Notes under the pieces: generated by a model
Told to the model about the DNA's origin: nothing
The model's input: only the letters and a program-made list of their open reading frames with translations
Database searches by the model: none
In this document: positions 16,592-23,480 of the stretch, one piece after another
How the letters are laid out: each line of letters opens with the position of its first letter
Numbering within the stretch: position 1 is the stretch's first letter
NCBI RefSeq assembly: GCF_030159095.1
Contig: NZ_BRXS01000001.1
Location: forward strand, 1-64,000
Length of the DNA stretch: 64,000 bases
Direction of reading: 5' to 3'
From: Roseisolibacter agri
GTDB taxonomy: Bacteria; Gemmatimonadota; Gemmatimonadetes; Gemmatimonadales; Gemmatimonadaceae
Program-made: the position numbers and the translations under genes

Positions 16592-16763
16592 CCGGGCCCC
16601 TGTGCCTATTGGAGAGGACGCGGATGCTCCGGATGTGGCGGATCGTTCGGATCGCTCCGCGTCGCGGCGACGCTCCGTGCGCCGGTGCGGAGGAGATCCG
16701 AATGATCCGTCGTGATCCGAAGCATCCGCATCCCTCCCCACAGGCAGCGAGGGTCCGGCGCGC
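16592..16763. repeat. modular hairpin element A3 (GGATGC-stem type)
   Basis: Left arm about 16612-16654 (CGGATGCTCCGGATGTGG), conserved 38-nt loop 16655-16692, right arm about 16693-16738 (GATCCGAAGCATCCGCATCC), right end GGGTCCGGCGCGC (16751-16763), the complement of the GCGCCGGACC end of other copies. The loop matches that of A4 at 36 of 38 positions when A4 is read on the opposite strand. Starts 44 nt after the small membrane protein stop. Confidence 0.88.
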
Positions 16764-16780
16764 GAGCCCCGGAACGGCCT

Positions 16781-16872
16781 TGGACAGGATGACAGGATGA
16801 CGAAGAGGCTCCGCACCGGCGCTTGGAGCAGCGCGCCGCGCAGAGCCTCCTGGTCATCCTGTCATCCTGTCA
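16781..16872. repeat. modular hairpin element C3 (GACAGGATGA-stem type)
   Basis: Arms GACAGGATGACAGGATGAC (about 16782-16800) and GTCATCCTGTCATCCTGTC (about 16853-16871) are near-perfect complements. The 37-nt centre 16809-16845 starts CTCCGCACCGGCGC and ends GCAGAG, a version of the conserved loop. CCGCAGC-type heptamers (16893-16913) follow. Lies about 45 nt beyond the 3' end of the YfiT-like gene (minus strand). Together with A3 it occupies the gap 16549-16918; no gene is seen there. Confidence 0.83.
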
Positions 16873-16918
16873 AAGCACTTCGTCGTTCAGATCCGCAGCC
16901 CGCAGTCCGCAGCCGCGC

Positions 16919-17440
16919 CTACCATCCCTGCCGTTCGCGGAGGCCGGTGACGTGCGCCGTGTGGTGCTTCCCGTGCCACGCGTAGATCCCCAGCGCCGTG
17001 CGCAGCGTGACCGGGCCCATCTCCGGGTGGGCGTAGGTCTTCTCCCAGTCCTCGGGCGCGAGCGCGCGCAGCGTCGTCACCCAGCGCACGTGCAGCGCGT
17101 CGAGCAGCTGCAGCGACACCTCGGGCTCGAGCCGCGAATCGGGCAGCGTCGCCCACAGCGACTCTTCATACGCGGCGATCGGCGTCCCCGGCTCCGTGAG
17201 CGCCTTCTTCACGCGCACGTATGCGTTCATGTGGCTGTCCGCCACGTGGTGCACGACCTGCCGCACCGTCCACCCGCCGTCGCGGTAGGGCGTGTCCAGC
17301 TGCGACGCATCCAGGCCCGAGATCGCGGCGCGCAGCCTCGCCGGCGCCGCGGCGATGTCGTCCACCAGCGCGGTCATCACCGCCGGGTCGTCGGCGGGCG
17401 TGCTCCAGTTGCCGATCGGGTAGCGCAGGTCGTCGCTCAT
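16919..17440 (-). CDS. YfiT/DinB-family protein (bacillithiol-transferase-like)
   Basis: 173 residues matching the YfiT/BstA branch of the DinB four-helix fold: YPIGNWSTP at the start, W-T-V-R-Q-V-V-H-H-V-A-D-S-H at 57-70 and WHGKHHTAHV at 155-164 give the His triad that binds a divalent metal. The family includes thiol-S-transferases and putative metal-dependent hydrolases; the exact substrate is unknown. ATG start. Separate from the kinase genes upstream by 19 nt, and possibly the last gene of that minus-strand unit. Confidence 0.9.
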   Translation of the reverse strand: MSDDLRYPIGNWSTPADDPAVMTALVDDIAAAPARLRAAISGLDASQLDTPYRDGGWTVRQVVHHVADSHMNAYVRVKKALTEPGTPIAAYEESLWATLPDSRLEPEVSLQLLDALHVRWVTTLRALAPEDWEKTYAHPEMGPVTLRTALGIYAWHGKHHTAHVTGLRERQGW

Positions 17441-17459
17441 GGGGCGGGATCGGGTCGGG

Positions 17460-18674
17460 TCAGGCGTGGAGTAGGGGGACGTCGCCGTCGGACGCCGGGA
17501 GCGCGGCGGGGCGGGGCGCGCACGGCACGCGGACCTCGAAGCGCGCGCCGCCCGTGTCCGACTCGCTCGCGCGCACGGAGCCGTGCAGCACGTCGGTGGC
17601 GATCGTGCGCACCACCGCCAGGCCGAGCCCCGTGCCGGACTGCAGCGCCTTGGTCGTGAAGTAGGGCTCGAAGCAGCGCGCGCGCACCTCGGGCGGCATG
17701 CCGGGGCCGTTGTCCTCGACCACCAGCACGGCCGTCGCGGCGCCCTCGGCCTCCTCGTCCACCGCCACCTCGACGCGCAGCCGCGGCGCGGGATGCTTCT
17801 CCAGCACCTGCGCCGCGTTCAGCACGAGGTTCAGCACCAGCTGGTGCACCTGCACCGGATCGGGCGCGAGCACGATCGCGTCGGGCGACAGGTCGTCGGT
17901 GTCCACCACGAGCTTGCGCGGGAAGCCGGGGCGCAGCAGCTCCACGACCTCGCGCACCGCGTCGGCCATCACCACCGGCGTCGGGTGGTCGGGCGGCTGC
18001 TCGTCGCGCAGGTGGCGGCGCAGCAGCCCCACCAGGTCGGCCGCGCGCATCGCGCCCAGGCGCATGCGGTCGAGGTGCGACGTCACGCGCTGCGGGTTCG
18101 TCGCGTGGTCCGTCCCCACCTCGGCGTGCAGCACGAGCGTGTTGAGGATGTTGCGCAGGTCGTGCGCGAGGCCGCCGCTCAGCAGCGCCGCCGCCTCGAG
18201 CCGGTTCACGCGCGCCGCGTCGGGGCCCGCTTCGGCCACGCTGACGATGAGGCTCGTGCCGTCGCCCGCCCGCAGGCCCACGAGGCGCAGGCGGAAGCCG
18301 GCGGCGTTGCACTCGACGGCCATCGCGTCCGCGTCCGTGGTGCGCGCGCGCTCGGCCAGCCGCTCCATCGCCTCGGCCATCTCGGGGCGCCATGGCGGCA
18401 GCGGATTGCCGGCCTGCGGCGCGGTGACGAAGAGCGTCGCCATGCGCGCGGGCACGGCCATCGACTCGCAGGTGCCGTCGGGGGCACGCAGCACCACCAG
18501 CTGTCCACCGGCAGCGGCCAGCACGCGGGCGTGACGCGCGTTGCGCACGCCCCACCAGGCCGCGAGCGCGATGCCGGCGCCGATCACCACGCCGCCGGCC
18601 AGCAGCGACCAGGTGAGCAGGGTCGGTGCGTAGTCGAGCGGCGGGATGACGCTGGGGACCGTGTCCGTCTGCAT
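17460..18674 (-). CDS. membrane-bound sensor histidine kinase
   Basis: 404 residues. One membrane helix at about 18-42, a PAS-like or plain linker part to about 155, then the kinase: H171 in LSGGLAHDLRNILN (phospho-acceptor), N286 in NLVLNAAQVLE, DNGPGMP at 321-327, FEPYFTTK at 335-342 and GTGLGLAVV at 347-355. The type resembles NtrB/ZraS-like kinases. No response regulator gene is adjacent. ATG at 18674 chosen; the longer open frame upstream is a shadow of the next membrane gene. 5 nt separate the two, so they are one operon. Confidence 0.92.
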   Translation of the reverse strand: MQTDTVPSVIPPLDYAPTLLTWSLLAGGVVIGAGIALAAWWGVRNARHARVLAAAGGQLVVLRAPDGTCESMAVPARMATLFVTAPQAGNPLPPWRPEMAEAMERLAERARTTDADAMAVECNAAGFRLRLVGLRAGDGTSLIVSVAEAGPDAARVNRLEAAALLSGGLAHDLRNILNTLVLHAEVGTDHATNPQRVTSHLDRMRLGAMRAADLVGLLRRHLRDEQPPDHPTPVVMADAVREVVELLRPGFPRKLVVDTDDLSPDAIVLAPDPVQVHQLVLNLVLNAAQVLEKHPAPRLRVEVAVDEEAEGAATAVLVVEDNGPGMPPEVRARCFEPYFTTKALQSGTGLGLAVVRTIATDVLHGSVRASESDTGGARFEVRVPCAPRPAALPASDGDVPLLHA

Positions 18675-18679
18675 GGTGA

Positions 18680-19372
18680 TCAGGCCGCGGCGCGCGACGC
18701 CGACGGAGACGCCGCGTCGCGACGCCCCTTCCACTGCCCCCAGCTGATCCCCGCCAGCGCCACCGAGTAGACGAGCAGGAGGCCCATCGAGACGTCGCGC
18801 GCCGGCTCGCGGCCGAGCAGCGGAATGAGGAACTCGATCAGCGGCCGGCTGACGACCGTGGCCAGGAAGTAGACGAGGTGCCCACCGCCGATCCACACCC
18901 ATCCCGGCTCCGGGGGCACGCCCTGCGGATCGCCCGCGCGGCCAGCCTGCGCGACGAGCATGCCCAGCGCGAGGATGGCCAGCACCAGCTGCGTCGACGT
19001 GAGGTACAGCAGCGTCAGCTGACGCCCCGGACCCAGGGCGAACATCGCGACGATGCCGGCGACGGCGAACAGCGCGAGCAGTGGCGTACGCCAGCGCGTG
19101 GCGCGCGGCCCCATCCACGTCAGCAACGGAACGAGCAGCAGCGGCGCGAGCAGCGCCGCGGCCGCGCTGCCCCACTTCACGTACGGGATGTGCCCCGTGA
19201 GGGCAAAGGCCATCTGTGCGACGCTGAGCAGGAACTGCGCGCCCCACACGAGCCCCACCTGCCCCACGGGGTCGCGCCACGTCAGGCGCCGCGCGCTCCA
19301 CGCGCCGAGGAGCGGAAGCCCCGTCGCGACGGTGACCAGGTAGCTGGGCCAGGAGATGCGGAGAGCGGGCAT
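18680..19372 (-). CDS. seven-helix membrane protein in operon with the kinase
   Basis: 230 residues almost entirely membrane-embedded, with about seven hydrophobic segments (for example VGLVWGAQFLLSVAQMAFAL, TPLLALFAVAGIVAMFAL, HLVYFLATVV). It has no recognised motif. The tight 5-nt spacing to the kinase suggests that it is a membrane sensor or input partner. ATG at 19372 is used; a GTG at 19417 is in frame. Confidence 0.85.
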   Translation of the reverse strand: MPALRISWPSYLVTVATGLPLLGAWSARRLTWRDPVGQVGLVWGAQFLLSVAQMAFALTGHIPYVKWGSAAAALLAPLLLVPLLTWMGPRATRWRTPLLALFAVAGIVAMFALGPGRQLTLLYLTSTQLVLAILALGMLVAQAGRAGDPQGVPPEPGWVWIGGGHLVYFLATVVSRPLIEFLIPLLGREPARDVSMGLLLVYSVALAGISWGQWKGRRDAASPSASRAAA

Positions 19373-19436
19373 GCGGCGGGACGTAGGGGGACCGGCCACG
19401 AGCGACGTGGCCGGCACCCCGGCGCCGGCGTCGGCG

Positions 19437-19760
19437 TCACTCGGTGTTCAACTCGTTCGGATCGGAGCAGACATCGGGGCAGCCGATCGGCTGCTGCTCG
19501 AGCGCGCCGTCCACCATGTCGTTCCCGTCAGCATCGACGCCCACGAGGATCATCGTCACCGCCCCGGTCTCCTCCTCGCCGGGATAGGCACGGATGCCCA
19601 CGCACCCGGGCTGGTCCAAGATGCGTTTGTACGCCTCGGCGTGGAAGGCGAGCGTCGGGAAGCGGTCCTTCTTCTCCTTCTTCTCCTTGTACTTCTTGGT
19701 CTTCTTGACGGCCTCGGACTTCGAGATTCTGTGATCCCGCGGCGGCAGTGGCGTGCCCAT
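19437..19760 (-). CDS. small soluble protein with poly-lysine N-terminus
   Basis: 107 residues. After ISKSEAVKKTKKYKEKKEKK the body reads FPTLAFHAEAYKRILDQPGC, RAYPGEEETGAVTMILVGVD and ends CPDVCSDPNELNTE. This resembles small uncharacterised proteins common in Bacteroidota (recalled pattern: ISKSEA, TLAFN-E, ILNQPGC, LVGVD). The AAG-rich start is AT-richer than everything around it, hinting at transfer or a special role for the charge. Function unknown. Confidence 0.85.
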   Translation of the reverse strand: MGTPLPPRDHRISKSEAVKKTKKYKEKKEKKDRFPTLAFHAEAYKRILDQPGCVGIRAYPGEEETGAVTMILVGVDADGNDMVDGALEQQPIGCPDVCSDPNELNTE

Positions 19761-19889
19761 GGTCGTGCCTGTGCGATGGGTCGGGAAGTGTGGGACGGAC
19801 GCCGCGTCGCGCCCATCCGACGGCCACACTATCGCGCCGTTCGGTCCCGGCCGGTAGACGAGGCGTGCGCCGGCCGGTAAATCCCCGCC

Positions 19890-20471
19890 GTGCCCACGCC
19901 CTCCAATCGGACCGCGCCGACGTCCGCGCGCCGTCCCACGCGCGCCGAGCTGCTGGCCGCCGTCGACCGTACGGTACCTGACGTCATCGGCCCCGACCTG
20001 CGCGTCCTCTTCTGCGGGATCAATCCGGGCCTCTACACCGCCTGGAGCGGCCACCACTTCGCGGGACCGGGCAACCGCTTCTGGCCCACGCTGCACGCCG
20101 CGGGCTTCACCGACCGCCGCCTGCAGCCGGCCGAGGAGCGCCTGCTGCTGCCGCTCGGCTACGGCGTGACGAACGTCGTCGCGCGCGCCACCGCGACGGC
20201 GGCCGAGCTGGCGCCGCAGGAGTTCGTCGAGGGCGGACGCGTGCTAGCCGAGAAGGTCGCGCGCTTCCGTCCGCGCATCCTCGCGGTGCTCGGCGTCGGC
20301 GCGTATCGCACCGCGTTCGCGCACCCGAAGGCCACGCTCGGCGAGCAGCCGGAGCGCATGGGCGACGCGCGCGTGTGGGTGCTGCCGAATCCGAGTGGGC
20401 TGAACGCGAACTACCAGAAGGACGACCTGGCGCGGCTGTTCCGCGCGCTGCACGAGGCCGCACACGCATGA
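19890..20471 (+). CDS. mug: G/U mismatch-specific DNA glycosylase
   Basis: Removes uracil (and ethenocytosine) opposite guanine. 193 residues with the Mug/TDG motifs FCGINPGLYTAWSGHHFAGPGNRFWP (about 42-66; the catalytic N is in GINPG), YGVTNVVARAT, and VLPNPSGLNANY (about 166-177). GTG start; a TAAATC box 6 nt upstream hints at a leaderless message. Its stop overlaps the next start (ATGA), coupling it to the NRAMP-like transporter, an unusual partner. Confidence 0.92.
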   Translation: MPTPSNRTAPTSARRPTRAELLAAVDRTVPDVIGPDLRVLFCGINPGLYTAWSGHHFAGPGNRFWPTLHAAGFTDRRLQPAEERLLLPLGYGVTNVVARATATAAELAPQEFVEGGRVLAEKVARFRPRILAVLGVGAYRTAFAHPKATLGEQPERMGDARVWVLPNPSGLNANYQKDDLARLFRALHEAAHA

Positions 20472-21694
20472 GCGCTCCCGCGACCGCTCCCGTATCCGCA
20501 CCGCCGTCGTCCGCGTCGAGCGCGCGCGACGTGCGCGGCGCGCTGGTGGGCGCCGCGTTCCTGATGGCCACGTCGGCCGTCGGGCCGGGCTTCCTCACGC
20601 AGACGGCGCTGTTCACGGCGCAGCTGGGCGCGAGCTTCGGCTTCGCGATCCTCGTGTCGGTGCTGCTGGACCTCGCGGCGCAGATGACGGTGTGGCGCGT
20701 GCTGGTGGCCGCCGCGCGCCCCGCGCCCGTCGTCGCCGACGCGGTGCTGCCGGGCCTCGGCGTCGCGCTCGCGCTCGCGGTGAGCTTCGGCGGCCTCGCG
20801 TTCAACGTCGGCAACGTGGCCGGCGCGGGATTGGGGCTCGAGGCGCTGCTCGACATCCCCACGCCCGTCGGCGCGACGCTCAGCGCGGCGATGGCGGTCG
20901 CGCTCTTCCTGGTGCCGCGCGCGGGCCGCGCGATGGACCGCTTCAGCGCGTTCCTCGGCCTCGTGATGCTGGCGCTGCTGGCGTTCGTGGTGGTGCGCGC
21001 GCAGCCGCCCCTGGCCGAGGCGGTGGTGCGCACGGTGCTGCCGACGCGCGTGGACGCGCTGGCGATCGTGACGATCGTCGGTGGCACCGTCGGCGGCTAC
21101 ATCACCTTCGCGGGCGCGCACCGCTTGCTGGACGCGGGCGTCGTGGGCGTGGACGCGGTGCCGCGCGCCACGCGGGCGGCGTCGAGCGGGATCCTGCTCG
21201 CCTCGGCGGTGCGCGTCGCGCTCTTCCTCGCGGCGCTCGGCGTGGTGGCGCGCGGCGCGACGCTCGGCACGACGAATCCGCCGGCCGAGGTGTTCCGCTT
21301 CGCGGCGGGCGCGGTGGGGATGCGGCTCTTCGGCCTGCTGATGTGGGCGGCCGCGATCACGTCGGTCGTCGGCTCGGCCTACACGACGGTGTCGTTCCTG
21401 CGCGCGATCGCGAAGCCCGTCGAGCGCAACGCGCGCACGGCGATCGTCGCGTTCATCGTCGTGTCGACGGCGATCTTCCTGCTCGTTGGGCGTCCGGTGC
21501 GCGTGCTGGTGCTGGCGGGCGCGGTGAACGGCTGCATCCTGCCGCTCGCGCTGGCGACGATGGTGGTCGCGGCGCGACGCCCGGCGATCGTCGGCGCGTA
21601 CCGGCATCCGGCGTGGCTGACGGCCGTCGGCGCGATCACCGCGGCCGCGATGGCGGCGCTGAGCGTGCGGACGATCTGGCAGCTGCTGGGCTGA
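20468..21694 (+). CDS. NRAMP-like transporter lacking the canonical metal motifs
   Basis: 408 residues, eleven or so membrane helices. The first helix reads MATSAVGPGFLTQTALFTAQ, the signature of the YcsG-type branch of NRAMP proteins; classical NRAMPs have DPGN here and MPH in helix 6, and both are missing (helix 6 region reads ITFAGAHRLLD). Cargo therefore may not be Mn or Fe. Start ATG overlaps the mug stop by 4 nt. Probably an inner-membrane importer; exact substrate unknown. Confidence 0.88.
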   Translation: MSAPATAPVSAPPSSASSARDVRGALVGAAFLMATSAVGPGFLTQTALFTAQLGASFGFAILVSVLLDLAAQMTVWRVLVAAARPAPVVADAVLPGLGVALALAVSFGGLAFNVGNVAGAGLGLEALLDIPTPVGATLSAAMAVALFLVPRAGRAMDRFSAFLGLVMLALLAFVVVRAQPPLAEAVVRTVLPTRVDALAIVTIVGGTVGGYITFAGAHRLLDAGVVGVDAVPRATRAASSGILLASAVRVALFLAALGVVARGATLGTTNPPAEVFRFAAGAVGMRLFGLLMWAAAITSVVGSAYTTVSFLRAIAKPVERNARTAIVAFIVVSTAIFLLVGRPVRVLVLAGAVNGCILPLALATMVVAARRPAIVGAYRHPAWLTAVGAITAAAMAALSVRTIWQLLG

Positions 21695-21700
21695 TCTACG

Positions 21701-21877
21701 GCGCGCCGGACCTGAACTGCGAACGGCATTAGCAAGGATGAAGATCTGAACAGATCTGATAACGACGGATGGCTCCGGTGGAGTGCGAGGTGTCTCGCCG
21801 CCACACGGAGCCATCCGTCGTTATCAGATCTTGTCCGATCTTATCCTTGCTGCTGTTGAAGTTCGGGTCCGGCGCGA
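21701..21877. repeat. modular hairpin element C1
   Basis: Fills the space between two convergent genes. Ends GCGCGCCGGACCTGAACTGC and GAAGTTCGGGTCCGGCGCG are inverted. Left arm about 21731-21772 (AAGATCTGA, AGATCTGATAACGACGGATG), 38-nt loop 21773-21810 in the orientation opposite to A1, right arm about 21811-21851 (CCATCCGTCGTTATCAGATC). A good candidate for a two-way terminator given its place. Confidence 0.88.
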
Positions 21878-21888
21878 CGACGCTCGGC

Positions 21889-22428
21889 TCAGCGCGCGGG
21901 CTCCGCCTTCTCGTCGTCCCCGCCCTCGTCCGACGACGCGCGCATCTGCCTGAACAGCGCCTGCACCTCGGCGCCGTGCTGGCGCATGAAGGCGACGTTC
22001 GCGGGATCGATCCCCATCGCCTTCACGAGCTGCTCGGGCGACTTCGCGCCCTTCGGCATCCCCACCGCCATGCCGGCGCCGAGGAGGGTGAACTGCGTGA
22101 CCGCGAACTGGCGCGGCGTCATGCCCGACTTCGCGAACGCCGGCCGGAACTGCGCCACGCCGCCCAGGCGCGTCGCGATCTGCTCGACCGACTCGTCCAT
22201 CGTGCTGGTGAAGCGCTGCTCGAGCTGCGGGTTGGCCCTGATGGCGGCCCCGATCTCCTGCATGGTCACGCCGAACTTCCGCAGGTCGGCCATCGACAGC
22301 GTGTAGCCGGAGAGGCCGGCCGCGGTGCGGCGCGCGGCGGGCGACGACTGCGCGGTGAGCGCGAGCGGCGCGACCGCGAGGGCGATGGCGGCGGCGATCG
22401 CCGCGCCGAGGATGAGACGGTGCTTCAT
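21889..22428 (-). CDS. secreted hypothetical protein
   Basis: 179 residues with a signal peptide to about residue 26 (ending LTAQ). The mature part is helical: GYTLSMADLRKFGVTMQEIGAAIRANP, FAKSGMTPRQFAVTQFTLLGAGMAVG, MRQHGAEVQALFRQM, then an acidic/basic tail DEGGDDEKAEPAR. No family recognised beyond secreted proteins of this phylum. 7 nt after the outer-membrane barrel gene, so co-transcribed with it. Confidence 0.85.
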   Translation of the reverse strand: MKHRLILGAAIAAAIALAVAPLALTAQSSPAARRTAAGLSGYTLSMADLRKFGVTMQEIGAAIRANPQLEQRFTSTMDESVEQIATRLGGVAQFRPAFAKSGMTPRQFAVTQFTLLGAGMAVGMPKGAKSPEQLVKAMGIDPANVAFMRQHGAEVQALFRQMRASSDEGGDDEKAEPAR

Positions 22429-22435
22429 CGGTGGC

Positions 22436-23101
22436 TCAGAGGGTGATGCCGAACGTGACGGGGAAGGCGCGGATCGTCTTCGTGTCGATCAGCCCCTTCT
22501 GCTTCGTGTACACGTTCTGCAGGCGCGTCTCGGCGAACGCGTCGATCGGGCCGAGCTTGATCGAGAGGCCCGCGCCGCCCTCCATGCCGAAGTCGAGCTG
22601 CTTGGCCGCGTCGCTGGAGAGGCCCGCCTGCTCCTCGTCCTTGAAGTGGAACGCGCCGACGCCGGCGAGCACGTACGGGCGCACCGGACCGCGCAGCAGG
22701 TCGAACTTCAGGCTCGCCACGCCGGCGAGCATCGTGCGCACCGTCTCCTCGGTCGGGAGCTGGCTCGCCGGCGGCGTGTAGCCGAGCGACGGCGCCGGCA
22801 CGACCGGCGACTGCAGGCGCATGCGCGCGAAGTCGACGTTGGCGCGCAGCGCCGGCAGCCCCGCGGGCAGCTTGACGACGACGAAGCCCTGGCCCTGCAC
22901 GCCCTGCTTCAGCTCCCGCATCGAGGCGCCCTCGCGCGGGACGATGACGCCCCCGCCGAAGCCGAGGCGGATGGGACGGCTGGACGGCGCCATCCCGGCG
23001 CTGGGGTCGGACGCGGGCAGCTGCGCGAGCAGCGTGGCGGGCATCACGACGACGGCGGTGAGCGCGGCGGCGAGCGGCAGGCGGCGGAAGATGGAGCGCA
23101 T
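22436..23101 (-). CDS. outer-membrane beta-barrel protein
   Basis: 221 residues: signal peptide to about residue 26 (VVVMPATLLAQ), then alternating strands such as IRLGFGGGVIVPREG, LRANVDFARMRLQ, VRPYVLAGVGAFHFKDEE, LDFGMEGGAGLSIKLGPIDAFAETRLQNVYT and a final FPVTFGITL whose C-terminal aromatic/hydrophobic strand fits an OmpA/OprF-like barrel of about eight strands. First gene of a two-gene unit. The ATG at 23101 gives the signal peptide; the frame extends further upstream by chance. Confidence 0.87.
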   Translation of the reverse strand: MRSIFRRLPLAAALTAVVVMPATLLAQLPASDPSAGMAPSSRPIRLGFGGGVIVPREGASMRELKQGVQGQGFVVVKLPAGLPALRANVDFARMRLQSPVVPAPSLGYTPPASQLPTEETVRTMLAGVASLKFDLLRGPVRPYVLAGVGAFHFKDEEQAGLSSDAAKQLDFGMEGGAGLSIKLGPIDAFAETRLQNVYTKQKGLIDTKTIRAFPVTFGITL

Positions 23102-23198
23102 GGGGGGCCTCGGTGTCGGAGTGGGGCGGAGCGCCCCGCGGCGCGGCGCACGGGATGCCGGCGCGCTCCAGCGGGGACGGTCCGTCCGAACGGCGGGC

Positions 23199-23216
23199 GG
23201 TGACAAAGGTTTCACC
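23199..23216 (-). promoter_or_regulatory. candidate ECF-type promoter or dyad upstream of the barrel gene
   Basis: On the minus strand GGTGAAACCTTTGTCACC stands about 100 nt before the barrel gene. TGAAACC resembles the -35 box of ECF sigma promoters, and GGTGA/TCACC form an 18-bp quasi-palindrome. Both readings are tentative. The remaining non-coding DNA 23102-23480 holds the GCTTA direct repeat (23280-23296) and element B3 (23315-23475). Confidence 0.35.
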
Positions 23217-23279
23217 CGCCGTCGTCAGGCCGCGTGGGTCGGGTGACCCGGGCGGGACCCCATGAGGATCGGGCTCCTC

Positions 23280-23296
23280 GCTTAGCCCCCTGCTTA
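23280..23296. promoter_or_regulatory. GCTTA direct-repeat motif, copy 1
   Basis: GCTTAGCCCCCTGCTTA: two GCTTA words 12 nt apart. The same layout recurs at 27286-27302 (15 of 17 bases alike). Both lie upstream of minus-strand operons that flank the large SARP-like regulator; that class of regulator binds short direct repeats, so these could be its sites (inference). Confidence 0.45.
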
Positions 23297-23314
23297 ATGC
23301 CCTCGAACCCGAAT

Positions 23315-23475
23315 GCGGAGGACGAGACGGCGGAGAACGGAGAGGCGGAGGACGGAAGGGCGTGAGACGAGAAGGCGGACCTCTTGGCTCGAAGCATCAA
23401 GCCCGAAGGATCCGCCGTTCCGTTTCACGCTTTATCGGTTTCCGCCGTATCGTCCTCCGCTTCTCCGTCCTCCGC
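23315..23475. repeat. 15-nt-unit inverted array B3
   Basis: Left units GCGGAGGACGAGACG, GCGGAGAACGGAGAG, GCGGAGGACGGAAGG, GCGTGAGACGAGAAG; core GCGGACC with GCTCGAAGCATCAAGC and GGATCCGC; right arm four complementary units (CGTTCCGTTTCACGC, TTTATCGGTTTCCGC, CGTATCGTCCTCCGC, TTCTCCGTCCTCCGC). It ends 5 nt from the stop codon of the SARP-like regulator gene. Confidence 0.88.
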
Positions 23476-23480
23476 CTGCC

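Noticed and set aside
17460-19301. Longer start for the histidine kinase
   Set aside because: The extension is a shadow of the seven-helix membrane gene; the ATG at 18674 has the membrane helix and fits the 5-nt spacing.
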